Below the pieces are notes generated by a model that ran no database searches, was not told where the DNA came from, and was given only the letters and a program-made list of their open reading frames with translations. A stretch of DNA of 24,063 nt from Treponema sp. UBA4232 (lineage in GTDB: Bacteria; Spirochaetota; Spirochaetia; Treponematales; Treponemataceae): assembly GCA_002396325.1 (NCBI GenBank), contig DGXM01000085.1, positions 1 to 24,063 of the forward strand, given 5' to 3'. The position numbers and the translations under genes are program-made. Of this stretch, positions 8,628-16,547 are shown piece after piece. How positions within the stretch are numbered: the first letter of the stretch is position 1; the number at the start of each line of letters is the position of its first letter.

Positions 8628-9718
8628 CAGACGCAAAAACAAACTCAAACGAAATATTCCTTTCCTCAAGTCCTCACTTCACGAGAGGAATCTCAACACA
8701 GATGATTATGGCCACGGTGCTCATTTCACTTCTCCCCGAATGTATTTACGGCGTGGTGATTTTCGGAGTAAGGGCGTTGATCACGATTCTGGTTTCAGTC
8801 GCCAGCTGCATGCTTTTTGAATATCTTTTCCAGAAGATTACAAAACAGCAGATTGTAGTGATGAATCTGTCTTCGGCAGTCACAGGAGTTCTTCTGGCTC
8901 TTGTTCTTCCGTCTACAATTCCCGCATGGATGGTTGTTGTCGGCTCATTCGTCGCAATCGTAATCGCAAAGGGACTCTTCGGCGGAATCGGAAGCAACGT
9001 ATTCAACCCAGCGCTTACAGGCCGTGCCTTTATGTTCATGTCGTTCGCAGCCGCAATGGGAGCATCTTGGTTCAATCCCGCTTTCGACGTGAACAAATGG
9101 AGCTACACGCTCACAGGTGCCGCAAATGTTGACGCAGTGTCTTCCGCAACCCTCCTCTCGCAGATTAAGTCTGGAGCCGCCGTTATGAACAGCGAAACCC
9201 TGCTTCAGTATTTCTTCGGAAACAGAGCAGGATGCATCGGAGAGACATCGATTCTTCTCATATTGATTTCATTCCTCTTTCTGCTTGTCTGCCACATCAT
9301 AGACTGGAGGGCACCGGTTGCGATGGTTGCAACAGTCGCCGTCGGTACATTCATTTCATCTCTCGCCGGTGGGAACGGTTTTGCAGGAGCAGGACATGAT
9401 GTGCTTGTCGCAATGGTTACGGGCGGACTTTTGTTCGGAGCCACATTTATGGTCACCGACTATGCCACAACTCCCGTCACAAAGCGCGGAAGATTAATCT
9501 TCGGTTTTGGCTGCGGACTCATCACTTTCCTAATCAGAAGATTCGGAGGATATCCCGAAGGCGTAATGTTCAGCATATTGATTATGAATTCCGTCGCACC
9601 GTTCCTGAACAATGTCACGTCAAGAAAATACGGATACGGAAAGAAAGCCGCCCGCCACGCAGACATTGCAAAAATCAACGCGGAATATTTCCCGCAAGAT
9701 GTGGAGGCAAGCAAATGA
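8624..9718 (+). CDS. rnfD: Rnf complex subunit D (membrane flavoprotein)
   Basis: Integral membrane subunit of Rnf that carries a covalently bound FMN and is thought to take part in ion translocation. It has 364 residues with about ten hydrophobic segments. Family-typical stretches are SSPHF near the N-terminus, FGGIGSNVFNPAL at 119-131 and GGYPEGVMFSILIMN near the C-terminus. The covalent-FMN motif, usually S/T-G-A-T, reads S173-S174-A175-T176 here: the attachment threonine is kept but the glycine is replaced (see findings). The ATG overlaps the rnfC stop (ATGA), and AGGAGG lies 6 bases upstream, indicating coupled translation. Confidence 0.95.
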   Translation: MTDAKTNSNEIFLSSSPHFTRGISTQMIMATVLISLLPECIYGVVIFGVRALITILVSVASCMLFEYLFQKITKQQIVVMNLSSAVTGVLLALVLPSTIPAWMVVVGSFVAIVIAKGLFGGIGSNVFNPALTGRAFMFMSFAAAMGASWFNPAFDVNKWSYTLTGAANVDAVSSATLLSQIKSGAAVMNSETLLQYFFGNRAGCIGETSILLILISFLFLLVCHIIDWRAPVAMVATVAVGTFISSLAGGNGFAGAGHDVLVAMVTGGLLFGATFMVTDYATTPVTKRGRLIFGFGCGLITFLIRRFGGYPEGVMFSILIMNSVAPFLNNVTSRKYGYGKKAARHADIAKINAEYFPQDVEASK

Positions 9719-10338
9719 GCACAATCCCCGCGAAAAAAAATCAGGACGGAATCTGGAGCATGATTAAACTCGGTATCATTCTGGCCGTATATGCCGTCGC
9801 CTCCTGCACAGTACTCGCTGTGGTAAACAATGTGACATCCCCGGTTATCAGGGAAAACAATATCCGCAAGGCAAACGAAACGATGAAAGCCGTCTTTCCG
9901 GATGCAGATGAATTTGTAAATCCCGAAGCTATGTGCGGAACAACAAAAAGCGGAAAGACTGTAATCGACTCTGTAAAGCTTGCAAAGAAAAACGGAGAGA
10001 CGCTCGGTGCCGTTGTGCAGATTTCAGGCCCCACCTACGACCGTTCCACAATTATGGTCGGCATGGATTTGAACGGAACAATCACAGGCATGCGGTATTT
10101 GAACAACACGGACACCCCGGGATTCGGACAAAAAGGAAGTGATCCGACATTCAAACTCAAGAACGGAAAAACTTTCTTCGGACAGTTTGAAGGTTTCGAT
10201 TCAGACAAAGGATTTGTCACAAACGAAACATTCGATGCAATCTCAGGAGCCACAATCACATCGAACGGAATTGCAACCATGATGGACGATGCCGCTGAAG
10301 CAATGAAAGAATGCCTTGGCATAGGAGGCATAAAATGA
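9715..10338 (+). CDS. rnfG: Rnf complex subunit G (FMN-binding)
   Basis: Rnf subunit with one N-terminal membrane anchor (about residues 15-37) and an extracytoplasmic FMN-binding domain that holds covalently attached FMN and passes electrons within the complex. The FMN motif is intact: DAISGATITSNG with S177-G-A-T180, where T180 is the expected phosphoester attachment site. Its 207 residues match the usual family length. A GGAGG site lies 7 bases before the ATG, which overlaps the rnfD stop by 4 bases. Position four in C-D-G-E-A-B order is what clostridial-type Rnf operons show for G after D. Confidence 0.95.
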   Translation: MSTIPAKKNQDGIWSMIKLGIILAVYAVASCTVLAVVNNVTSPVIRENNIRKANETMKAVFPDADEFVNPEAMCGTTKSGKTVIDSVKLAKKNGETLGAVVQISGPTYDRSTIMVGMDLNGTITGMRYLNNTDTPGFGQKGSDPTFKLKNGKTFFGQFEGFDSDKGFVTNETFDAISGATITSNGIATMMDDAAEAMKECLGIGGIK

Positions 10339-11159
10339 ACAAAAGACTTTCCATATTAACAAACGGAATCATCAAGGAAAATCCTCTGTTGGTTCTTAAC
10401 ATCGGCCTCTGTTCCTCCCTTGGAATCACAACTTCGATTTTCAACGGACTCGGCATGGGCATGGGCATGACATTCGTTCTTGTAATGAGTGAACTTGTCA
10501 TTTCTCTTTTCAGAAAACACATTCCTTCTGCAATACGTCTTCCTGTTTTCATCATCATCATTGCAGCTTTCACTACAATCGTGCAGATGGTTCTTCAAGC
10601 GTATGTGACATCTCTTTACGACGCACTTGGAGTCTTCCTTCCGTTGATAGTCGTAAACTGCATCATCATGGGACGTGTCGAGGCATTCGCTTCAAAAAAC
10701 AATCCCGGAAATGCAGTGCTCGATGCAGTCGGAATGGGAATCGGCTACACGCTTGTGCTCGTCTCAATCTCACTCATCCGAGAACTCTTCGGCGGCGGTA
10801 CTTTGATGGCAGGAACATCGCTTAAAGTCGAAATCATTCCTGAAGCATACAGAATAGGCGTGTTGAATTCCGCGCCTGGAGGATTTATTGTATTCGGATG
10901 CCTTGGAGCATTAATGCAATGTATAAAAAATCATTCAAAAGAAAAGAAACTTCTGGCGGAAACAAAGCGAATTGACGATGCCATTGCTGAAGAAAAAAGA
11001 ATCGCATTCCAAAAGGAAGAAGAAGAAAAGAAACGCATAGCCGAAGAAAAAAAAGCCGCGCTCGAAAAAGCACAGGCCGCAAAACTTCAGGCTGAAAAAG
11101 AGAAAAATGCAGGCGGAAATGATTCAACTGAAAACGCAGAACCGGAGGAAACAAAATGA
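10335..11159 (+). CDS. rnfE: Rnf complex subunit E with long charged C-terminal tail
   Basis: Integral membrane subunit of Rnf, homologous to RnfA, contributing with it to a membrane Fe-S centre and ion path. The start is the ATG at 10335 (MNKRLSILTNG), with AGGAGG 6 bases upstream and an ATGA overlap with rnfG; an in-frame ATG at 10311 is too early and lacks such a site. The membrane body (residues 1-197) carries the usual segments: KENPLLVLNIGLCSSLG, LFRKHIPSAIRLPVFI, VNCIIMGRVEAFA and a GMGIGYTLVL helix. Residues 198-274 form a highly charged Glu/Lys/Ala-rich tail (EEEEKKRIAEEKKAALEKAQ) likely to be helical or coiled coil, which makes the protein clearly longer than typical RnfE of around 200-230 residues. 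Confidence 0.94.
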   Translation: MNKRLSILTNGIIKENPLLVLNIGLCSSLGITTSIFNGLGMGMGMTFVLVMSELVISLFRKHIPSAIRLPVFIIIIAAFTTIVQMVLQAYVTSLYDALGVFLPLIVVNCIIMGRVEAFASKNNPGNAVLDAVGMGIGYTLVLVSISLIRELFGGGTLMAGTSLKVEIIPEAYRIGVLNSAPGGFIVFGCLGALMQCIKNHSKEKKLLAETKRIDDAIAEEKRIAFQKEEEEKKRIAEEKKAALEKAQAAKLQAEKEKNAGGNDSTENAEPEETK

Positions 11160-11734
11160 GCAACATACTAAGCATACTTATAAAATCAATGCTGGTTGAC
11201 AATGTTGTTTTCATCCAGTATCTTGCAATCTGTCCGTTCATCGGAATGACAAGTGAAACAGGAAAGGCAACCGGAATGGGAATCGCGACTTCTTTCGTCA
11301 TTCTTCTTGCCACGGCTGTCACATGGCCTCTTTATAAATTCATTATGGTTCCACTCCAACTTGAATTCCTGCAGACTCTGATTTTCATTTTAGTAATTGC
11401 ATCTCTCGTTCAGCTGGTGGAATTCTATTTGAAAAAATCCGCACCCGGACTATACAGCAGCATGGGAATTTATCTTTCGCTGATTACCACAAACTGTGCC
11501 GTTCTTGGTGTCACAATCAACTGCATCGGCAAAGGATACAACTACGGCGAAAGCATTGTCTATGCACTTGGTTCTGCATTGGGATTTTTACTAAGCATGG
11601 TCATAATGTCGGGAGTCAGAAGCAGACTCAAAGCAGCAAACGTTCCCAAGTCATTCAAAGGCACACCGATGCTGTATGTCGCCGCAGGACTTCTTTCACT
11701 CGCATTTCTGGGATTCAAGGGATTGATAAAATAG
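11156..11734 (+). CDS. rnfA: Rnf complex subunit A
   Basis: Integral membrane subunit of Rnf, six predicted helices, 192 residues, the usual family size. Conserved features include the N-terminal MLVDNVVFIQYLAICPFIG with the membrane cysteine, FYLKKSAPGLYSSMGIYLSLITTNCAVLG with the second conserved cysteine, and GSALGFLLSMVIMSG. The paired cysteines of RnfA and RnfE are believed to hold an Fe-S centre within the membrane. The ATG overlaps the rnfE stop (ATGA) with GGAGG 7 bases upstream. Unlike the previous junctions, the next gene (rnfB) is separated by 86 bases. Confidence 0.96.
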   Translation: MSNILSILIKSMLVDNVVFIQYLAICPFIGMTSETGKATGMGIATSFVILLATAVTWPLYKFIMVPLQLEFLQTLIFILVIASLVQLVEFYLKKSAPGLYSSMGIYLSLITTNCAVLGVTINCIGKGYNYGESIVYALGSALGFLLSMVIMSGVRSRLKAANVPKSFKGTPMLYVAAGLLSLAFLGFKGLIK

Positions 11735-11741
11735 CGCAGGA

Positions 11742-11790
11742 ATTGAGCATATCGAGGTGTCCAAAAGCAAAGATACTTCGACAGCTCAAT
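11742..11790 (+). promoter_or_regulatory. Long RNA hairpin between rnfA and rnfB
   Basis: ATTGAGC (11742-11748) pairs with GCTCAAT (11784-11790), and CGAGGTGTC (11753-11761) pairs with GATACTTCG (11772-11780) using two G-U pairs. Together they form a 16-bp interrupted stem around a 10-base loop. No T tract follows, so it is not a standard intrinsic terminator. It may act in mRNA processing, stability or control of rnfB translation. Confidence 0.6.
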
Positions 11791-11820
11791 CATCGCATAC
11801 AAATATAAGGAAGTGGCTGT

Positions 11821-12636
11821 ATGAAAATTATTTTCTTTACTATATTAGTTTCCCTGGGAGTCGCATTTATACTGGGACTTCTTCTGGGACTCTTTAAAAA
11901 AATATTTGCCGTGAAAGTCGATCCCAAAGTTCAGGCAATTCAGGATGTCTTGAGCGGAGGAAACTGCGGAGGATGCGGTTACGCCGGATGTGCTGCATTT
12001 GCCGCGGCAGTTGTAAAAGGTGAAGCACCTGCAAACGGATGTATCGCAGGAGGACCAACAGTAGCCGCAAAAGTCGGAGAGATTTTAGGAGTCTCTGTCA
12101 GTGCGCAAAAAAAAGTCGCCGTCCTCGCCTGCAAGGGTACCACCCAATGTGCTCTTTCACGCGGAACCTATAATGGAATCAAAACATGTGCCGCTGCAAA
12201 CCTTACTGCAAACGGAACGAAAATGTGTGCGTTCGGATGCGCAGGTTACGGCGACTGTGTGGAGAATTGTCCGTTTGATGCATTGCACATGGGGCCCGAC
12301 GGAATTCCAGTGATTGACTACAGCAAATGTGTCGGCTGCGGAAAATGTGCAAGAGCCTGCCCGAAAAAACTATTCGTGATAATAGATGGCAACCGCAAAG
12401 GATCAATTGCATTGTGTTCAAATCACAGCGACAACAAAGCTGCAATTAAAAAGAATTGTTCCGTAGGATGTATCAAATGCGGTCTCTGCGTGAGAAAGTG
12501 TCCTGAAAAATGCATGGAACTCATCAACGGAATTCCCGCTGTCGATTACACAAAGTGCACAAGCTGCGGTGAATGTATAAAAGCTTGTCCAGACAAGGTT
12601 CTTGACCTTGTTCAGAATGTTGTAAAAGTACGCTGA
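11821..12636 (+). CDS. rnfB: Rnf complex subunit B (multi-cluster ferredoxin subunit)
   Basis: Entry subunit of Rnf, thought to accept electrons from reduced ferredoxin. The 271-residue protein has an N-terminal membrane anchor (residues 3-27), then the conserved four-cysteine cluster domain C49-x2-C52-x4-C57-x16-C74. Ferredoxin-type motifs follow: CAFGCAGYGDCVENCP, CVGCGKCARACP, CSVGCIKCGLCVRKCP and CTSCGECIKACP, the number expected for a clostridial or spirochete-type RnfB. AAGGAAG lies 7 bases before the ATG. It is the last gene of the operon, separated from rnfA by 86 bases that hold a hairpin, and followed by an intrinsic terminator. Confidence 0.96.
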   Translation: MKIIFFTILVSLGVAFILGLLLGLFKKIFAVKVDPKVQAIQDVLSGGNCGGCGYAGCAAFAAAVVKGEAPANGCIAGGPTVAAKVGEILGVSVSAQKKVAVLACKGTTQCALSRGTYNGIKTCAAANLTANGTKMCAFGCAGYGDCVENCPFDALHMGPDGIPVIDYSKCVGCGKCARACPKKLFVIIDGNRKGSIALCSNHSDNKAAIKKNCSVGCIKCGLCVRKCPEKCMELINGIPAVDYTKCTSCGECIKACPDKVLDLVQNVVKVR

Positions 12637-12650
12637 TTAAAAATCAAAAC

Positions 12651-12718
12651 CGGGAACCTCTGGAAACTGTGTCATCAAAATGCTGTAGCGGCATATCAGA
12701 GGCTCCCGATTTTTTTTT
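12651..12718 (+). terminator. Intrinsic terminator of the rnf operon
   Basis: CGGGAACCTCTG (12651-12662) and CAGAGGCTCCCG (12697-12708) form a strong stem with a single A/C mismatch, followed by AT and eight T (12711-12718). The loop is unusually long (34 bases) and contains a small nested hairpin, ATGC/GCAT at 12680-12694. Confidence 0.9.
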
Positions 12719-12757
12719 GGAGAGGCAGTTAAACTTCAAATCAGAGAGTTCTCCCAG

Positions 12758-12786
12758 TTCACAAAAATCTTTTTTTGTTATAAAAT
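12758..12786 (+). promoter_or_regulatory. Promoter of the COG2509 dehydrogenase gene
   Basis: TTCACA (12758-12763) and TAAAAT (12781-12786), each five of six consensus bases, are 17 bases apart. The predicted start of transcription falls at about the ATG (12793), and no Shine-Dalgarno is visible. An overlapping TATAAA (12779-12784) could serve as an alternative -10. Confidence 0.55.
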
Positions 12787-12792
12787 GATTTT

Positions 12793-14415
12793 ATGATTCA
12801 GGAAGTAAACATCACAATCACACCGGACAAAGAAAAAGATTCGACATATATTTCGACACAATTATTATCTGCCCTGAAAACAAAAGGCATCAACGCAAGT
12901 GCAAAGGAAACAAAATTTGTTTTTCAAAAAAAATCAGTTGATGCACGTCACGGAAAAATAAAACTTGTTTTGAGATACAAAGCCTATATCGGAGAAGATT
13001 CTTCCGAAAATGAAAGGTTTACTCCAAAGTGGAAAAATGCAAAAAAAGATTCTTCCGTCATAATAATAGGCTCCGGTCCTGCAGGTCTTTTCGGAGCATT
13101 GAAACTTCTTGAATACGGAATCAAACCTGTGATAATTGAAAGAGGCAATTCCGCTTCCGACAGAAAAAGGAATATTGCTTCAATCAGTACAAAAGGACTT
13201 GTCGATGCCGACTCTAATTATTGTTTTGGTGAAGGAGGTGCCGGAACTTTCAGCGATGGCAAACTTTACACAAGAAGCAACAAGCGCGGCAATATTCCGG
13301 AGATATTACAAATCTTCCATTATTTCGGAGCAGATGAAAAAATCCTCACTGATGCACATCCTCACATCGGAACAGACAGACTTCCTTCAATCATCGAGGC
13401 AATGAGAAATAAAATAATCGAACTCGGCGGTGAAGTTCATTTTAATATGAGGGCAGTCGATTTTACAACACAAAATCAAAATGGAAAAATCACCGTAAAA
13501 GGAATTATTGCGGAAAACACAAAAACGAATGCAAATGAAATATTCAATGCAGATGCAGTTTTACTTTGCACCGGTCATTCCGCAACAGACATTTACAAGA
13601 TGATTGCAAAAAAATCCCCCGATGCACTGGAAGCAAAAACATTCGCTGTAGGTGTCAGAGTTGAACATCCGCGTGCATTGATTGATTCAATTCAATATCA
13701 CAACAGACCTGATTCAAAAAATCTTGGAGCTGCCGAATACAGATTCACAACACAACAGGAAGGTCGCGGCGTATACAGTTTCTGCATGTGTCCGGGAGGA
13801 TTCGTTGTGCCCAGTGCGTCAGGCCCTGATGAAATCGTCGTGAACGGAATGTCTGCCGCAGGAAGAAACAGTGCGTGGAGCAATGCCGCAGTGGTGGTTG
13901 AAACAAAACCGGAAGACATTCCTGCTGATTTCAAAGCACTTGCAGTTAAAGACGGATGCGAATCTTTTGCCGGACTTTTGTGGCGCTCGTCATTGGAAAA
14001 AATCACTGCAATGCACGGAAACGGGCAGAAGGCACCGGCTCAAAGAATGACGGATTTTCTTGAAAACAAGACGAGCACAAATCTTCCGAAATCGAGCTAT
14101 GCCCCTGGATTGGTTCCATCAAATCTGAATGACTGGCTTCCTTCTCAAATTACATCCAGATTAAAAGAGGCCTTCAAAGAAGTAAACAAAAAAATGAAGG
14201 GATACATCTCCGAAGATGCGCTTCTAATTGCAAGCGAGACCAGAACAAGCACGCCCGTCAGAATCCTGCGTGAAAAGGAAAGCGGCGAATGTGTATCTCT
14301 GAAAAATCTTTATCCGGCAGGAGAAGGATCAGGATACTCGGGAGGAATCGTGAGTTCTGCAATGGATGGAGTAAAGCAGGCTGAATTGATTGCAGAAAAA
14401 CTTCTTGCTAAATGA
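12793..14415 (+). CDS. COG2509-type FAD-dependent dehydrogenase, function unknown
   Basis: A 540-residue flavoprotein of the NAD(P)/FAD-dependent oxidoreductase type, resembling the uncharacterised FAD-dependent dehydrogenases of COG2509. An N-terminal region of about 85 residues precedes the FAD-binding Rossmann motif G93-S-G-P-A-G98, with an acidic residue at the end of the second strand (VIIERG). Other typical stretches are SNYCFGEGGAGTFSDGKLYTR, LLCTGHSATD (second glycine-rich region), FAVGVRVEHP, FCMCPGGFVVPSAS and the C-terminal FAD contact NLYPAGEGSGYSGGIVSSAMDG. No membrane segment is seen, so it is cytoplasmic. The substrate is unknown. It starts 75 bases after the rnf terminator under its own promoter. 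Its last 8 bases overlap the convergent MATE gene. Confidence 0.85.
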   Translation: MIQEVNITITPDKEKDSTYISTQLLSALKTKGINASAKETKFVFQKKSVDARHGKIKLVLRYKAYIGEDSSENERFTPKWKNAKKDSSVIIIGSGPAGLFGALKLLEYGIKPVIIERGNSASDRKRNIASISTKGLVDADSNYCFGEGGAGTFSDGKLYTRSNKRGNIPEILQIFHYFGADEKILTDAHPHIGTDRLPSIIEAMRNKIIELGGEVHFNMRAVDFTTQNQNGKITVKGIIAENTKTNANEIFNADAVLLCTGHSATDIYKMIAKKSPDALEAKTFAVGVRVEHPRALIDSIQYHNRPDSKNLGAAEYRFTTQQEGRGVYSFCMCPGGFVVPSASGPDEIVVNGMSAAGRNSAWSNAAVVVETKPEDIPADFKALAVKDGCESFAGLLWRSSLEKITAMHGNGQKAPAQRMTDFLENKTSTNLPKSSYAPGLVPSNLNDWLPSQITSRLKEAFKEVNKKMKGYISEDALLIASETRTSTPVRILREKESGECVSLKNLYPAGEGSGYSGGIVSSAMDGVKQAELIAEKLLAK

Positions 14416-15793
14416 CTCTTCCCCTTTTCCATTTTCCATGAGCAAAACGTGTTACAAAAAATATGGAGCGGACACACCAATCGCAGAACATTGAAAGCCA
14501 TGTGCCGACAGCTCCATAACCCTCATCCCACCCCATAAAATCAACAAAACCAAAGATTCCTGTTTTTGCAAATGCATAGCTCATGCCCACGCGGACAAGC
14601 CACATGCTCAAGATGGAAACGACCATTGTAAAAGTCGAGTCACCTGCGGCTCGCAATGAATTCGGAAGTGAAAAGGAAAGCGGCCATATAAACATTCCGA
14701 AAAATCCGTGGAAGAAAAGCATCCACCATGCCATATCGGATGTGCGTGCACTCATGTTGTAAAACCCAAGAATCCGTCTTGCACAAATCAACAACGGAAT
14801 ATTCAACATCCACATTGAAACAAAAGCAATGAATGTGAGTTTCTTTGTGTAATACGAAGCCTGTTCTGTTTCGCCGGCACCCATGCACTGCCCCACGACA
14901 GTAAGCATTCCAAGGCCTACGGCGGCACCGGGAAGCACTTCGAAAGCGGCTATTGTGTTTGCGGCGGCATTGGCTGCTATTGCGCCTGTTCCGAATGTTG
15001 CGACCAAAGACAGAACCAAAATCTTTCCGAATTGAAATGCAGAATTCTCAAGACCATTCGGAACTCCGATTTTCAAAATGCGTCCCACAAGATGCCAGTC
15101 CCATTCAAAATGAAAAATTCCTTTGATGGAAATTCCTGTATCATTTCCAGTACCACGGTAAAGCAGAAAAAGAAGAACAACTGCGGCAACAAGACGTGAA
15201 ATCAAAGTCGGAAAAGCGACACCCTCGACTCCCCAGTGAAAACCGTAAATGAGCGCGGCGTTTCCACCAATGTTCAAGGCATTTACCAACAGAGCAACAA
15301 GCATACTCACGCGGGAATTTCCCTGAGCACGAAACAAAGCGGCGGCGGCATTGTAAAGAGCAATTCCGGGAAGTGCAAGCAGTGTAATGAAAAAATAATC
15401 CTGACTTGCTTTCATAACATCCGCTTCTATGCTTCCGAAAACAAAACGGAGAAGAGGCTTTCTTACAATCAGGCCGGTAAACACAACGAAAAGAGCCACA
15501 GCTGTCACAGCATACAAAAGTTGACGGGCAGTTTTTTTCGAAAGGGAAAAATCCTTTCTTCCAATATACTGCGAACAAACAACCGCACCACCGGTTGCAA
15601 GAGCCGCAAAAATATTTGTAAGAAGAATGTTTATCTGGTCAACGAGAGAGACTCCACTCACAGCACTTTCACCCAGCGAAGAAACCATTATAATGTCCGC
15701 AATGCCGAGCGTGTTTTGAAGCAGCTGCTCAACCATAAGCGGCCAAATCAGTCGCCACAAATCACGATTTGAAAAGATTTTTTCTGTTTTCAT
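14408..15793 (-). CDS. MATE family efflux transporter
   Basis: Multidrug and toxin extrusion (MATE) antiporter that exports organic cations or metabolites using a Na+ or H+ gradient. It has 461 residues and about 12 membrane helices. The N-terminal half carries LIWPLMVEQLLQNTLGIADI and VSSLGESAVSGVSLVDQI, and the matching second half contains GVPNGLENSAFQFGKILV and ANTIAAFEVLPGAAVGLGM, the internal repeat typical of MATE proteins. GGAGG lies 5 bases before the ATG. It begins 25 bases after the amino-acid ABC ATPase stop on the same strand, so it may be the last gene of that operon, coupling uptake of an amino acid with export of something. The 3' end overlaps the convergent dehydrogenase gene by 8 bases. 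The substrate cannot be predicted. Confidence 0.92.
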   Translation of the reverse strand: MKTEKIFSNRDLWRLIWPLMVEQLLQNTLGIADIIMVSSLGESAVSGVSLVDQINILLTNIFAALATGGAVVCSQYIGRKDFSLSKKTARQLLYAVTAVALFVVFTGLIVRKPLLRFVFGSIEADVMKASQDYFFITLLALPGIALYNAAAALFRAQGNSRVSMLVALLVNALNIGGNAALIYGFHWGVEGVAFPTLISRLVAAVVLLFLLYRGTGNDTGISIKGIFHFEWDWHLVGRILKIGVPNGLENSAFQFGKILVLSLVATFGTGAIAANAAANTIAAFEVLPGAAVGLGMLTVVGQCMGAGETEQASYYTKKLTFIAFVSMWMLNIPLLICARRILGFYNMSARTSDMAWWMLFFHGFFGMFIWPLSFSLPNSLRAAGDSTFTMVVSILSMWLVRVGMSYAFAKTGIFGFVDFMGWDEGYGAVGTWLSMFCDWCVRSIFFVTRFAHGKWKRGRVI

Positions 15794-15818
15794 GGGAGCC
15801 TCCGCACCCTTTTTATGT

Positions 15819-16547
15819 TTACTGTGCTATAACGGCATTCAAAAACTGCTTGAGTCTTTCGCTTTGCGGATTCGAGAAAATCTGCTCAGGAGTTCCTTTT
15901 TCTGCAATAACGCCTTCGTCCATAAAACAAACACGGGTTGCTACTTCACGGGCAAATCCCATTTCATGCGTGACCACAGCCATCGTCATTCCGGCAGAAG
16001 CGACCTCTTTCATCAGACTCAAAACCTCTCCGACCATTTCAGGATCAAGTGCTGATGTTGGTTCATCAAACAAAATCACATCGGGATTCATTGCAAGAGA
16101 CCTCACAATAGCAATCCGTTGTTTCTGACCGCCCGAAAGACTTGAAGGATAAACGTCTGCCTTTTCGAAAAGACCGATTCTTTTGAGCAACTCTGATGCA
16201 TTTTCATCAGCCTGTTCCTGCGACTGAAGTTTTAAAGTGACAGGCGCAAGAGTAATATTCTGCCGGACAGTAAGATGAGGGAACAAATTGAAATGCTGAA
16301 AAACCATTCCCATCTTCCGGCGCACCAGATTTATATCCGTGTCCGGATCTGTAATATCAACACCGTCAAAAAAAATCTGACCTGAATCAGGAGCCTCAAG
16401 CATATTGAGACATCTTAGGAAAGTGCTTTTTCCAGCTCCAGACGGACCGATGATTACAACCTTTTCTCCCCGTTCAATCGTCTCGGAAATCGAATTGAGA
16501 ATTACATTGTCACCATATCTCTTTACAATATTTTTAACTTCTATCAC
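15819..16547 (-). CDS. Polar amino acid ABC transporter, ATP-binding protein
   Basis: ATPase subunit of the GlnQ/HisP type that powers uptake of polar amino acids. With the GTG start at 16547 the protein is 242 residues, the usual family length, and begins VIEVKNIVKRYG. The GTG overlaps the end of the permease gene by 14 bases, with AAGGA 9 bases upstream. A longer frame from an ATG at 16595 would add 16 residues not seen in the family. Motifs in the short numbering: Walker A GPSGAGKST (34-42), Q-loop Q84, signature LSGGQ (137-141), Walker B with D161-E162, and H-loop H194. It follows the binding-protein and permease genes and precedes the MATE gene. Confidence 0.95.
   Translation of the reverse strand: MIEVKNIVKRYGDNVILNSISETIERGEKVVIIGPSGAGKSTFLRCLNMLEAPDSGQIFFDGVDITDPDTDINLVRRKMGMVFQHFNLFPHLTVRQNITLAPVTLKLQSQEQADENASELLKRIGLFEKADVYPSSLSGGQKQRIAIVRSLAMNPDVILFDEPTSALDPEMVGEVLSLMKEVASAGMTMAVVTHEMGFAREVATRVCFMDEGVIAEKGTPEQIFSNPQSERLKQFLNAVIAQ

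Noticed and set aside
10311..10334. Earlier ATG for rnfE
   Set aside because: It would add eight residues and overlap rnfG by 28 bases. The ATG at 10335 has AGGAGG 6 bases upstream and the ATGA overlap pattern of the other rnf genes.
15236..15772. 178-residue plus-strand frame
   Set aside because: Antisense to the MATE gene, with no domain and improbable composition.
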